15,342 nt of DNA, taken from the NCBI RefSeq assembly GCF_014648135.1, contig NZ_BMQN01000033.1:1-15342 (forward strand), in the 5' to 3' direction. Under the pieces are notes generated by a model, which saw nothing but the letters and a program-made list of their open reading frames with translations, did no database searches and was not told where the DNA came from. Position numbers and translations under genes: made by a program. The stretch comes from Deinococcus sedimenti (lineage in GTDB: Bacteria; Deinococcota; Deinococci; Deinococcales; Deinococcaceae). This document shows, one piece after another, positions 7,084-12,818 of this stretch (the first letter of the stretch is position 1; each line of letters opens with the position of its first letter).

Positions 7084-7289
7084 AAAGGGGTACGCTGCCG
7101 GGCCTGCGCCCCCAAGGTGCAGAAGGCGGATGTGACCTGTGGTTCTGACGCCAGCGGTCTGAGCAAGGCTTCTGCTTGCGTTCCGGCGACTGGGCGCTCG
7201 GGGGGCATGGGATCGCGCACGTGGCGCCCGCATGCCCGCGTGGTGGGGGGCTGTGTGCGTTGACGGGGGCTGAGCGTTGCATTCCCTGG

Positions 7290-7295
7290 TAGGTT
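7290..7295 (+). promoter_or_regulatory. Candidate -10 box (TAGGTT) for a leaderless transcript
   Basis: TAGGTT ends five bases before the ATG at 7301. The same bases could be read as a weak GGTAGG ribosome site, so the two explanations compete. Confidence 0.35.
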
Positions 7296-7300
7296 GGGGC

Positions 7301-7801
7301 ATGCATGTGCTCGTCGGCGTTCTGCGCTGGGTGGCCAAAGCGGTTGTGGGCGTTGTGTTCTACGTCTTGAGCCTGTGCGTTGGTGCGTTGATGTTTGGGA
7401 CGACGACCGGTTTGCGCGTGGTGCTGTTGGCGGTGGTTGGCGCCGCAGTCTGGTTGGCCTGGATCGGGTATGGCGTCCGCAGTGCGCGTCTGCGGAAGCT
7501 CAGGACGCCGGGTCAGAAGGTGTTTCGGCAGATGGATGGGCGTCCGGGACAATACGCAGATGGGATCTATTGCGTGGGCTGTGTGCGGGACGCGGGTCAC
7601 GTGGAGTGGGTGGGCGTGATCACGTTCACGAGTTCGGGTGGGGGGTTCACATTTGATCCGCTCGAGCCGCATCGGCACGAGTACGGCACGCTCAGGAACG
7701 TCAATCCTGATGTGCCCGCCCTGTTGCAGCTCTACTTCGGGAAGTTCCGGTGGGAGGCTCAGACGCCCGCTGAATCAGAAGCTGTTCACACGCAGACGTA
7801 A
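7301..7801 (+). CDS. Membrane-anchored hypothetical protein with CxxC motif
   Basis: The product has 166 residues. Two hydrophobic helices at about 11-32 and 38-58 are followed by a basic stretch (RSARLRKLRTPGQK), which places the remaining hundred residues in the cytoplasm by the positive-inside rule. The soluble part contains CVGC (C91, C94) and a beta-rich section (VEWVGVITFTSSGGGFTFDP). The two cysteines could bind metal or form a redox pair, but without a second pair this is weak. I recognise no family. The ATG at 7301 is preferred over a TTG at 7277. It is transcribed divergently from the 59-residue gene and convergently with the recombinase-like gene, with 68 bases between the two 3' ends. 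Confidence 0.7.
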   Translation: MHVLVGVLRWVAKAVVGVVFYVLSLCVGALMFGTTTGLRVVLLAVVGAAVWLAWIGYGVRSARLRKLRTPGQKVFRQMDGRPGQYADGIYCVGCVRDAGHVEWVGVITFTSSGGGFTFDPLEPHRHEYGTLRNVNPDVPALLQLYFGKFRWEAQTPAESEAVHTQT

Positions 7802-7869
7802 ACGCGCTGCGGTCGTTGGACTGAACTGTGGCATGCAGCCTGGTGTAGGTGCGTGCGTCCCGTGTGGCC

Positions 7870-8754
7870 TTAGGGTTCGTCCTTGCGGTGTTTATCCACG
7901 ACCTTGCCGGCGAGCCGGAGTGCGCGCCGGTACGCCTGGTCGTTGGAGTAGCCGCTACTGGCCATGCGGGCGGGGTGGTCGCGCAGACTGGCGCGGCGCA
8001 GGGCGCTGAGGGCAATGTGGGGAATCTCGGCGACCTTGCAGGCTTTCCAGAGCTGCGCGCGGAGGTCCTCGGGCGTGATGGGGAAGATGGGGAGGGCCTT
8101 TTCGGTGGCGTAGAGGGGACCGCCGGCTTCTTTGAGGAGGGGGTCCAGGGCGCGTTGGGCGCCATGGGAGAGGGTGGTGACGGTGCGGGCGCGGAGGAGC
8201 TCCCCAGTGGCGGGATCGTAGGTGGACCAGCGCAGGCTGAGCAACTCTCTGACTTGGAAGGCGTGCTCGTCGATGAGGGTGAGGGCGGCGAACAGGTCGG
8301 GGCTGGTGGCCTTGGCTGTGGCCAGCAGCTGTGTGATGTCCGCTCGGTCTGGGATGGGGTCGCTGGCGTGTTCGGATCCGGGGTTGGGGTAGCCGGTCAT
8401 GGGGTTGGTGGTGAGGACCCCTTCTTGGATCAGGGCGTCGTAGAGGACGCGGAGGGTGACGACGCGGGCGGTGAGGGTGTTGATTTTGAGGGGGCCGGGG
8501 CCGCGGTTGGGGGTGGCGAGGGGACCGGCAAGCCACGCATGAAAGTTCGCTGGGGGCTGGAGGAGGTCGATCTCGTCCACTTGTGCCTGTGCGAAGACCT
8601 GTTTGAGGTTGCTGTGGACCTGGGCGAGGGGGCGGCTGAGGGCGTCGACGCCGAGGGTGGATGCGATGGTGTCGAGGTCGTAGTCGCGGAAGGCTTTTGT
8701 CAGTTTGAGGGCGCGTTCGTCGGCGGGGTGGAGGGTGTCGCCTGGCATCTCCAT
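7870..8754 (-). CDS. Tyrosine recombinase/integrase-like protein, catalytically degenerate
   Basis: The protein has 294 residues. An N-terminal helical part (about 15-120) resembles the SAM-like core-binding domain of phage integrases. The box I arginine is clear in FQVRELLSLRWSTYD (R169). The box II region reads ALSALRRASL, so the usual His of HxLR is Ser250 while R253 is kept. No tyrosine lies about 35 residues after R253, where XerC/XerD-type enzymes place it; the nearest are Y269 and Y275. The His/Trp box before the tyrosine is also absent. It therefore looks like a recombinase relative that binds DNA but may not cut by the standard mechanism. The start is either the ATG at 8754 or the one at 8748; a TATAAT box lies only 3 or 9 bases upstream. 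No att site was found. Confidence 0.7.
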   Translation of the reverse strand: MEMPGDTLHPADERALKLTKAFRDYDLDTIASTLGVDALSRPLAQVHSNLKQVFAQAQVDEIDLLQPPANFHAWLAGPLATPNRGPGPLKINTLTARVVTLRVLYDALIQEGVLTTNPMTGYPNPGSEHASDPIPDRADITQLLATAKATSPDLFAALTLIDEHAFQVRELLSLRWSTYDPATGELLRARTVTTLSHGAQRALDPLLKEAGGPLYATEKALPIFPITPEDLRAQLWKACKVAEIPHIALSALRRASLRDHPARMASSGYSNDQAYRRALRLAGKVVDKHRKDEP

Positions 8755-8757
8755 CTC

Positions 8758-8785
8758 ATTATATGGGACTGTATATAGAGAACAA
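8758..8785 (-). promoter_or_regulatory. Promoter for the recombinase-like gene
   Basis: On the minus strand TTGTTC (8780-8785) and TATAAT (8758-8763) are separated by 16 bases, a good sigma-70-type pair in an AT-rich island. The -10 box nearly abuts the start codon, so transcription should begin at or a few bases before the second ATG (8748), giving a leaderless or nearly leaderless mRNA. Confidence 0.6.
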
Positions 8786-8862
8786 GTACCCCTGACCTCC
8801 GCCCGTATCCAGACCTGTACTCAGTATTGGAGGACTGCTGGTCTGCGCGTCTTTCCTATGCC

Positions 8863-9049
8863 GCTGCCGCATCAGCTCAAGCATGTGGGAGGAGCTCAGG
8901 ACGGCCCACGGGAGACACGTGACAACGCTGCAGCACCGGCATGAGCTTTGCCGGCTGTTACCCGACTCACACCGTGGAACCCGGGTCGCCCCAGCAAGGG
9001 GTTTACCACGCTAGGGCAGGGGCAGGAGCACGGGGAAAAGATGGGGGGA
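8863..9049. repeat. Diverged non-coding element, copy A
   Basis: This stretch aligns with 10203-10396. From 8911 the alignment runs without a gap for about 130 bases at roughly 69% identity (counted by eye). Conserved blocks are GGAGACACGTGA (8911), CTCaCACCGTGGA (8966), GCAAGGG (8994) and AGCACGGGG (9027). A GGAGGAGCTCA block lies 5' of these. Spacing between blocks is the same in both copies. No open frame is shared, so it is not a duplicated gene. It lies between the DUF2087 gene's 3' end and the recombinase-like gene's promoter. It could be one of the small non-coding repeats known from Deinococcus, or a structured RNA. Confidence 0.6.
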
Positions 9050-9083
9050 GTCGTGCGCAGAGGCAGGTATGCAGTTCCCCTGC

Positions 9084-10025
9084 TCACTTCCTGACCTGTG
9101 GACTCACACGCCAGTACCACGCTCCATTCGGCGTCCGGGCCAGCCAGCGGTACTCGATCAGGGTACGGCGCACTTCCGCAACGTTCCCCGCCGCCAACCA
9201 GGGCTGCAGCACCGCCGTCACTTCACCTTCGGTATAGGTCCGCTGCTCCTCGAACAACCCTGCCAGGTATGGAAGGAGGGCCTCTAACGTGCGCGGCTTG
9301 CGTGTCCACACCCGCACCTGCCCCTGGTCATTCACGAACCGTCTCAGCGTCCGCACGGTCGCCTCGTGCTGCTCGAGCCGTTCCAGCAAAGCGCTGGTCA
9401 CGGCCTCACTGGGGTTGCCCAGAAAGACCCGAGCTTCCCGATGTTCTGTAGCCACCTGTAGAAGCCGCAGCAGCAGGTCATGATTCTGAAACGCTTGCGT
9501 GCGGGGCTGAAGCCAGGCCTGAAATCGAACAGACGCCACCTCCGGACTGGGATCATCCGCGGTGAAGTGCTGGATCGTCTCCTGGAGAGGCCGCAGATCC
9601 GGCTGGCTGTCCAGCATCTCAAGGAGTGTCACAGTGTCAAAGGCATGTGCAAAAGGTTCGGCAAGTGCTTCGAAGGCTGGACCGTCCAAGACACCAGCCC
9701 AGACGGTCTGGGCTGACAGGGCTCGCCAGAGCTCTGGGTGCTCGCCGGTGAGTAACGCGCGCCAGAGTCGCGCTGCAGCGTGATTCTCTTCGTAGCTGAA
9801 CTGGGGGGTGATTCGCAGGGTCCAGCGAATCCAACCGCGCGCCCGGCGGAAGGCCACGGGTGCGACCTGCTCGAGGGCCTGATGAAACAAGGCTGGTGGG
9901 GTGCGAGTTTTCTCGGCCCACGAGAAGCCCAGGGACCCCAACTCCCGGCTGAGGTGGAAGTCAAGCCTGCTGATCAGGCTGGGAAGCAGCGCTTCACCTG
10001 GCCGGTATCCCCCTACACAAGTCAT
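9084..10025 (-). CDS. DUF2087 domain-containing protein
   Basis: The protein has 313 residues. The C-terminal 85 or so match DUF2087 (PF09860): RRFVNDQGQVRVWTRKPRTL leads into LLPYLAGLFEEQRTYTEGEV, then VRRTLIEYRWLARTPNGAWY with the final Tyr-Trp-Arg. This small domain has a winged-helix-like pattern and is often joined to transcriptional regulators, which suggests DNA binding, though no function is proven. The first 230 residues are helical and not recognised; they include a Leu-rich section (about 112-225) that could be a helical-repeat sensor or dimerisation part. The ATG at 10025 has CGAGG upstream as ribosome site. It is a single gene flanked on both sides by copies of the same non-coding element in direct orientation. 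Confidence 0.8.
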   Translation of the reverse strand: MTCVGGYRPGEALLPSLISRLDFHLSRELGSLGFSWAEKTRTPPALFHQALEQVAPVAFRRARGWIRWTLRITPQFSYEENHAAARLWRALLTGEHPELWRALSAQTVWAGVLDGPAFEALAEPFAHAFDTVTLLEMLDSQPDLRPLQETIQHFTADDPSPEVASVRFQAWLQPRTQAFQNHDLLLRLLQVATEHREARVFLGNPSEAVTSALLERLEQHEATVRTLRRFVNDQGQVRVWTRKPRTLEALLPYLAGLFEEQRTYTEGEVTAVLQPWLAAGNVAEVRRTLIEYRWLARTPNGAWYWRVSPQVRK

Positions 10026-10202
10026 GGTTGAACCTCGCTGGAATTATGGGGCAGCGTGATGACCTTCCTCAACACGAACGGGAGATAGGCAGGCTCGGCT
10101 TACGCTTGAGCATTGGCCTGGAGGATGACCGTTTGACTCACAGGTGAGGATAGATGAGCCGATGATGCGCAGTGTGGGATGGAGTCCTCCCCATCTTCCC
10201 CC

Positions 10203-10396
10203 ACTGCCTCAGCTCAGGTGTGCAGGAGGAGCTCAACTCGCCCAGTCCATTCAGCTGGAGACACGTGATGAAGCTGGAGCACCAGACTGGGCTTTACAAT
10301 CTCTTGCTCAACTCGCACCGTGGAGATCGGACCTAGCGAGCAAGGGATGAGCCAAGCAAAAGCGCGGGCAGAAGCACGGGGGAGAAGATGGGGGAA
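10203..10396. repeat. Diverged non-coding element, copy B
   Basis: Partner of 8863-9049, in the same orientation. The blocks GGAGACACGTGA (10257), CTCgCACCGTGGA (10312), GCAAGGG (10340) and AGCACGGGG (10373) keep the same 55- and 61-base spacings as in copy A. Within this copy CTTGCTC (10304-10310) can pair with GAGCAAG (10338-10344) around the conserved ACCGTGGA, but the matching positions in copy A do not pair. Confidence 0.6.
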
Positions 10397-10452
10397 GGGG
10401 GGACAAAGGAAGGAGGGGGAGCAGCGGATATGGGGGTGAGCGGGCAAGTTCT

Positions 10453-10468
10453 TATATTATCCAATATA
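10453..10468. promoter_or_regulatory. AT-rich perfect palindrome, candidate operator/promoter
   Basis: TATATT-ATCC-AATATA is an exact 6-4-6 inverted repeat in an otherwise GC-rich region, about 90 bases upstream of the gene at 10558. It contains -10-like sequence on both strands, so it could be a promoter, a dimeric repressor site, or both. Confidence 0.4.
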
Positions 10469-10557
10469 GATACATGCCCCACCCCCTCTGCCCTTCCCCA
10501 GCCGAGCCTCTCCACACTGTGCCCGGCACGTCGCGTCCAGCTGAGGTACAACGGGGC

Positions 10558-11076
10558 ATGAAGCCACTCCTGACCGCCACCGCGCTCAGCCTGACGTCCT
10601 TCGCGCTGGCCGCCCCACTCCTCGGCACCACCGACTCCTTCGTCACCTCAAAATTCTGCAAGACCTACGCCTGCGAACTCGCCGGAAAAGACGTCCTCGG
10701 CCCCGGCCTGAGCGAATGGCGCTACACCATCAAAGGCGAGTTCCCCGTCAGCATGAGCACCGCACCCGAAGTCATCAGCGTCCTCAGGCAGAACAACCGC
10801 GTCATCTCCGCCCACCTCCTCTCCGGCGCGCAGGACACCGTCCTCTACCCCGGCGGGTACAAGACCAAGCTGGTCGCCGCGCTCGGCGACACCATGACCG
10901 GCAAAGCCCCCACCGACGGCAACCTGCTCGATCTCAACAACACCTGCGAATCCCCGTTAAAACAGGTCAAAACCATTCCCTGGAATGTCGCCGGTAAACA
11001 GTACCGCCTGTCCTGCCTGATGACCGCCGAGTACGCCAACGCCTGGCGCTTCAGCTTCCACGTGCACCTCCCCTAA
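10558..11076 (+). CDS. Secreted small protein with four cysteines
   Basis: The product has 172 residues and a clear Sec signal peptide (MKPLLTATALSLTSFALA, probable cut before APLL). The mature part has four cysteines (KFCKTYACEL, NNTCES, LSCLM), so two disulfides are possible outside the cell. It contains LSEWRYTIKGEFPVS; the SEWRYT core recurs in the third gene of this cluster (11705-12169), which suggests distant common origin. I recognise no family. The ATG at 10558 gives the signal peptide directly; TACAAC lies five bases upstream as a possible -10 box, and GAGG lies farther upstream. Confidence 0.75.
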   Translation: MKPLLTATALSLTSFALAAPLLGTTDSFVTSKFCKTYACELAGKDVLGPGLSEWRYTIKGEFPVSMSTAPEVISVLRQNNRVISAHLLSGAQDTVLYPGGYKTKLVAALGDTMTGKAPTDGNLLDLNNTCESPLKQVKTIPWNVAGKQYRLSCLMTAEYANAWRFSFHVHLP

Positions 11077-11174
11077 AGGCGCAGGCAGGCTCGTGCCCCG
11101 ACCCGCCCTGCACGCCACCAGGGCCGGTCCGCAGCACTGAGGCGCCATGTCAGCGACCGACCCGGAAGCCGCCC

Positions 11175-11180
11175 TATACT
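11175..11180 (+). promoter_or_regulatory. -10 box (TATACT) for a leaderless transcript
   Basis: TATACT ends six bases before the GTG at 11187 and there is no ribosome site between them. This is a near-consensus -10 box at the spacing expected for leaderless mRNA. The -35 region is weak. Confidence 0.5.
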
Positions 11181-11186
11181 CCGCGC

Positions 11187-11645
11187 GTGAAACCCCCTGC
11201 GCTGGCGGCCCTGACGGTCCTCCTGTCCGCGCCAGCGTTGGCCGCCGCGCCCACCCTCCGGGAGGCCGTGCGCCTGGCCTTCCCGCCCATCCTGGAAGTG
11301 CGCCCCATCGGGGATGGTTCATACGTCTTCCCGGGCGGTGACCTGCGCCCCACAGGCCCGGACGCCGTGCTGTTCACGGGGCTCACCATTGAACCCGCCG
11401 GCAGCCGCTCGCCGCCCTCGCTCTACACGCGCGTCGCGCGCTTCCTCAACCCCTGGTGCGGCGTCAGGGACCAGGCGCAGGCGGTGAAGAACCTGGCCGC
11501 CTGGGCCACACGCGCCCAACAGGGCAACGTCGCCCTCCGCGTCGGCACCTGCGAGATCCTCGCCTCAGCGCAGGGGTACGAGGCGGCGTTTCTCGTGCGC
11601 CGCGCCGCAGGACCTGCGGTGTGGCCGGCCAAAGTGGTGCGGTAG
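11187..11645 (+). CDS. Secreted small hypothetical protein
   Basis: This 152-residue protein has a Sec signal peptide (MKPPALAALTVLLSAPALAA, cut around residue 20-21). The mature region has exactly two cysteines (NPWCGVRD and VGTCEIL), consistent with one disulfide. Strands such as GSYVFPGGDLRP and GNVALRVGTCEILA suggest a small beta-rich domain. No family is recognised. The start is GTG. It lies 110 bases after the first secreted-protein gene and has its own promoter-like TATACT, so the cluster is probably three separate transcripts and not one operon. Confidence 0.7.
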   Translation: MKPPALAALTVLLSAPALAAAPTLREAVRLAFPPILEVRPIGDGSYVFPGGDLRPTGPDAVLFTGLTIEPAGSRSPPSLYTRVARFLNPWCGVRDQAQAVKNLAAWATRAQQGNVALRVGTCEILASAQGYEAAFLVRRAAGPAVWPAKVVR

Positions 11646-11689
11646 AGGCGTTCTGCGGTCGCCGCCTGCAGCCGCCTGACGAGCTGGGC

Positions 11690-11695
11690 TAGCAT
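11690..11695 (+). promoter_or_regulatory. Candidate -10 box (TAGCAT)
   Basis: TAGCAT ends nine bases before the ATG at 11705. No ribosome site is visible between them, so a leaderless or nearly leaderless start is likely. Confidence 0.4.
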
Positions 11696-11704
11696 GCCTG
11701 CACC

Positions 11705-12169
11705 ATGAAACCCGGACTTGCCCTCGCGGCCCTCCTCACGCTCAGCCTCAGCCAAGCCTCCGCGGCCGCCCTCATCGACGTGTCCAAGGCCGCCGGCAAA
11801 TCCCCCGCCCAGATCAAGGCCCTGCTGCGCGGCTGGCGGGCCGAACAACTCCGCGCCGACCTGCTCGGCGGACGTCCCGGGTCCGAATGGCGCTACACCA
11901 ACGCCGCGGGTTACGTCCTCGAAGTCACGCACGAAGGGCAGAAGGCCGACAAGTTCGTGCTGATGGGGGACCCCATTCACGCCCTGAATCCCGCTCGTGA
12001 TTACCAGAAGGTGCTGGCTCTGCTTGGCCTCACGGGTGTGCCCAAGTCCACGAACATCTACGGCCCCAGCCACAGCTGGTATGACTTCCGCGGGTTCAGT
12101 CAGGTGTCGGTGGCCGGCAACGGCCCAAAGATCACCTGGGTCATCGTCAAGAAAACCCCCACGAAGTAG
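11705..12169 (+). CDS. Secreted small hypothetical protein sharing the SEWRYT motif
   Basis: The product has 154 residues and a signal peptide (MKPGLALAALLTLSLSQASA). The mature protein lacks cysteine. A helix (AQIKALLRGWRAEQLRADLL) is followed by GSEWRYTNAAGYVLEVTHEG and a beta-rich part with FVLMGDPIHALNP and SWYDFRGFSQVSVAG. The SEWRYT core and the strand after it match the first gene of the cluster. The layout, a helix followed by repeated strands, resembles small periplasmic binding or SmpA/BamE-like domains, but I cannot assign it. A bidirectional terminator follows at 12242-12268. Confidence 0.75.
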   Translation: MKPGLALAALLTLSLSQASAAALIDVSKAAGKSPAQIKALLRGWRAEQLRADLLGGRPGSEWRYTNAAGYVLEVTHEGQKADKFVLMGDPIHALNPARDYQKVLALLGLTGVPKSTNIYGPSHSWYDFRGFSQVSVAGNGPKITWVIVKKTPTK

Positions 12170-12241
12170 GGGCGTAGGGATACCAAGCAGGCCGCCGGGT
12201 GCGTGCTGAGACCGCGAGCAGTGAACGGCCCAGAACAACAG

Positions 12242-12268
12242 AAAAGCACCTCTTTCGAGGCGCCTTTT
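12242..12268. terminator. Bidirectional intrinsic terminator
   Basis: GCACCTC-tttc-GAGGCGC forms a 7-bp stem (one G-U pair) with a GAAA tetraloop on the minus strand, and is flanked by AAAA on the left and TTTT on the right. Read on the minus strand it ends the tRNA array with TTTTCTGTT; read on the plus strand it can end the gene at 11705-12169. Confidence 0.85.
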
Positions 12269-12274
12269 ACGTCG

Positions 12275-12351
12275 TGGTCGGGAAGACAGGATTCGAACCT
12301 GCGACCCCCTGGTCCCAAACCAGGTGCGCTACCGGCCTGCGCTACTTCTCG
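12275..12351 (-). tRNA. tRNA-Pro (anticodon TGG)
   Basis: The cloverleaf has the anticodon loop TTTGGGA, the T-arm GCAGG-TTCGAAT-CCTGT and an encoded CCA. The acceptor strands CGAGAAG and CTTCCCG pair except for an A-C mismatch at position 3:70, where a G-C pair would be expected. It is the last tRNA before the terminator. Confidence 0.9.
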
Positions 12352-12356
12352 ACGGT

Positions 12357-12431
12357 TGGGGTGATCAACCAGACTCGAACTGGCGTTTCCTGATCCACAC
12401 TCAGGCGTCCTGCCGCTGGACGATGACCACC
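12357..12431 (-). tRNA. tRNA-His (anticodon GTG)
   Basis: The anticodon loop is GTGTGGA. The acceptor stem GTGGTCA/TGATCAC is fully paired (one G-U), and the extra 5' G (G-1) pairs with C73, the hallmark of tRNA-His. CCA is encoded. It lies five bases upstream of tRNA-Pro. Confidence 0.93.
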
Positions 12432-12437
12432 ATAGAG

Positions 12438-12457
12438 GGAAAGGCCCTGGCCTTTCC
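12438..12457. repeat. Strong hairpin between tRNA-Leu-like and tRNA-His
   Basis: GGAAAGGCC-ct-GGCCTTTCC is a perfect 9-bp inverted repeat, flanked by ATAG and CTAT that can extend the stem. It fills the spacer between two tRNAs and may be an RNA-processing signal. There is no T-tract, so it is not a typical terminator. Confidence 0.6.
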
Positions 12458-12459
12458 TA

Positions 12460-12536
12460 TGGTCGAAGCGGAGGGACTCGAACCCTCAACAACACGATCC
12501 TTAATCGTGCGCGTCTGCCAGTTGCGCCACGTTTCG
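12460..12536 (-). tRNA. Leu-like tRNA (anticodon AAG) with short variable loop
   Basis: The D-arm TGGCGCAACTGGCAGACGCG, with a three-pair stem, is typical of tRNA-Leu, as is discriminator A73. The anticodon stem CACGA/TCGTG is perfect around the loop TTAAGGA, giving anticodon AAG (Leu CUU). The variable region is only five bases, whereas bacterial tRNA-Leu normally has a long arm. The acceptor CGAAACG/CGCTTCG has an A-C mismatch at 5:68. CCA is encoded. Identity is therefore probably Leu, but function is uncertain. Confidence 0.7.
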
Positions 12537-12543
12537 AGAAAAG

Positions 12544-12615
12544 CGGTCCTGACGGGAGTTGAACCCGCGACCTTCCGGCTGACAACCGGGCGCGCTACCA
12601 CTGCGCTACAGAACC
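12544..12615 (-). tRNA. tRNA-Asp (anticodon GTC)
   Basis: The anticodon loop is TTGTCAG and the discriminator is G73, both expected for Asp. The acceptor GGTTCTG/CAGGACC has one G-U pair. The anticodon stem CCCGG/CCGGA has a C-A mismatch at 27:43. No CCA is encoded (CTT follows G73), so the CCA-adding enzyme would be needed. Confidence 0.88.
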
Positions 12616-12618
12616 ATG

Positions 12619-12695
12619 TGGTGACCTCAGCCGGGTTTGAACCGGCACTCTCCTGGTTGAAAGCCAGGTGTGTTGACCACTTCCACCATGAGGCC
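12619..12695 (-). tRNA. tRNA-Glu (anticodon TTC)
   Basis: The anticodon stem CCTGG/CCAGG encloses CTTTCAA. The T-arm GCCGG-TTCAAAC-CCGGC is perfect. The acceptor GGCCTCA/TGAGGTC has one G-U pair, followed by A73 and an encoded CCA. It is separated by three bases from tRNA-Asp and four from tRNA-Cys. Confidence 0.92.
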
Positions 12696-12699
12696 AGAG

Positions 12700-12773
12700 A
12701 GGCGACGAGCAGATTCGAACTGCCGAAACCACCTTTTGCAGAGGTGTGGGTTAAGCCACTTCCCTACGTCGCC
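12700..12773 (-). tRNA. tRNA-Cys (anticodon GCA)
   Basis: The acceptor stem GGCGACG/CGTCGCC is perfect. The anticodon stem CACCT/AGGTG encloses CTGCAAA, and the discriminator is U73, the main Cys identity base. No CCA is encoded. It is the first tRNA of the array in the direction of transcription. Confidence 0.92.
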
Positions 12774-12818
12774 AGAGGGGGGCGTTGCTACGGGAGCCAG
12801 AGCCGTACGGAAACGGTC

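Larger units (their letters stand above)
6985..7300. other. Divergent intergenic region (316 bp)
   Basis: This gap separates the minus-strand 59-residue gene from the plus-strand membrane protein. It contains the hairpin GCCCGC-atgg-GCGGGC near 7009-7024 and the shared element at 7067-7083. A TAGGTT -10 candidate for the plus-strand gene lies at 7290-7295. Short open frames here have no supported start and look like noise. Confidence 0.5.
10026..10557. other. Intergenic region (532 bp) between divergent genes
   Basis: No supported gene. From left to right it holds the leader of the DUF2087 gene, the diverged element B (10203-10396), a purine-rich tract (about 10376-10425) and an AT-rich island with a perfect palindrome (10453-10468). 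The upstream region of the first secreted-protein gene follows. Short open frames here are low quality. Confidence 0.6.

Noticed and set aside
6797..7678. N-terminal extension of the 209-residue protein to a 503-residue protein
   Set aside because: The extra part is Pro/His/Arg-rich, overlaps the well-supported 59-residue gene and runs into the opposite strand of the membrane-protein gene.
7849..8778. Plus-strand open frame of 309 codons, Gly/Glu/Val-rich
   Set aside because: It is the complement of the recombinase-like gene; its composition is the usual mirror of a GC-rich gene.
10452..10468. Radiation/desiccation response motif (DdrO site)
   Set aside because: The left arm resembles the known palindrome, but the right arm is out of register and the G/C positions that define the motif are absent.
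11423..12238. Minus-strand open frame of 271 codons
   Set aside because: It is antisense to two genes with clear signal peptides and promoter-like boxes.
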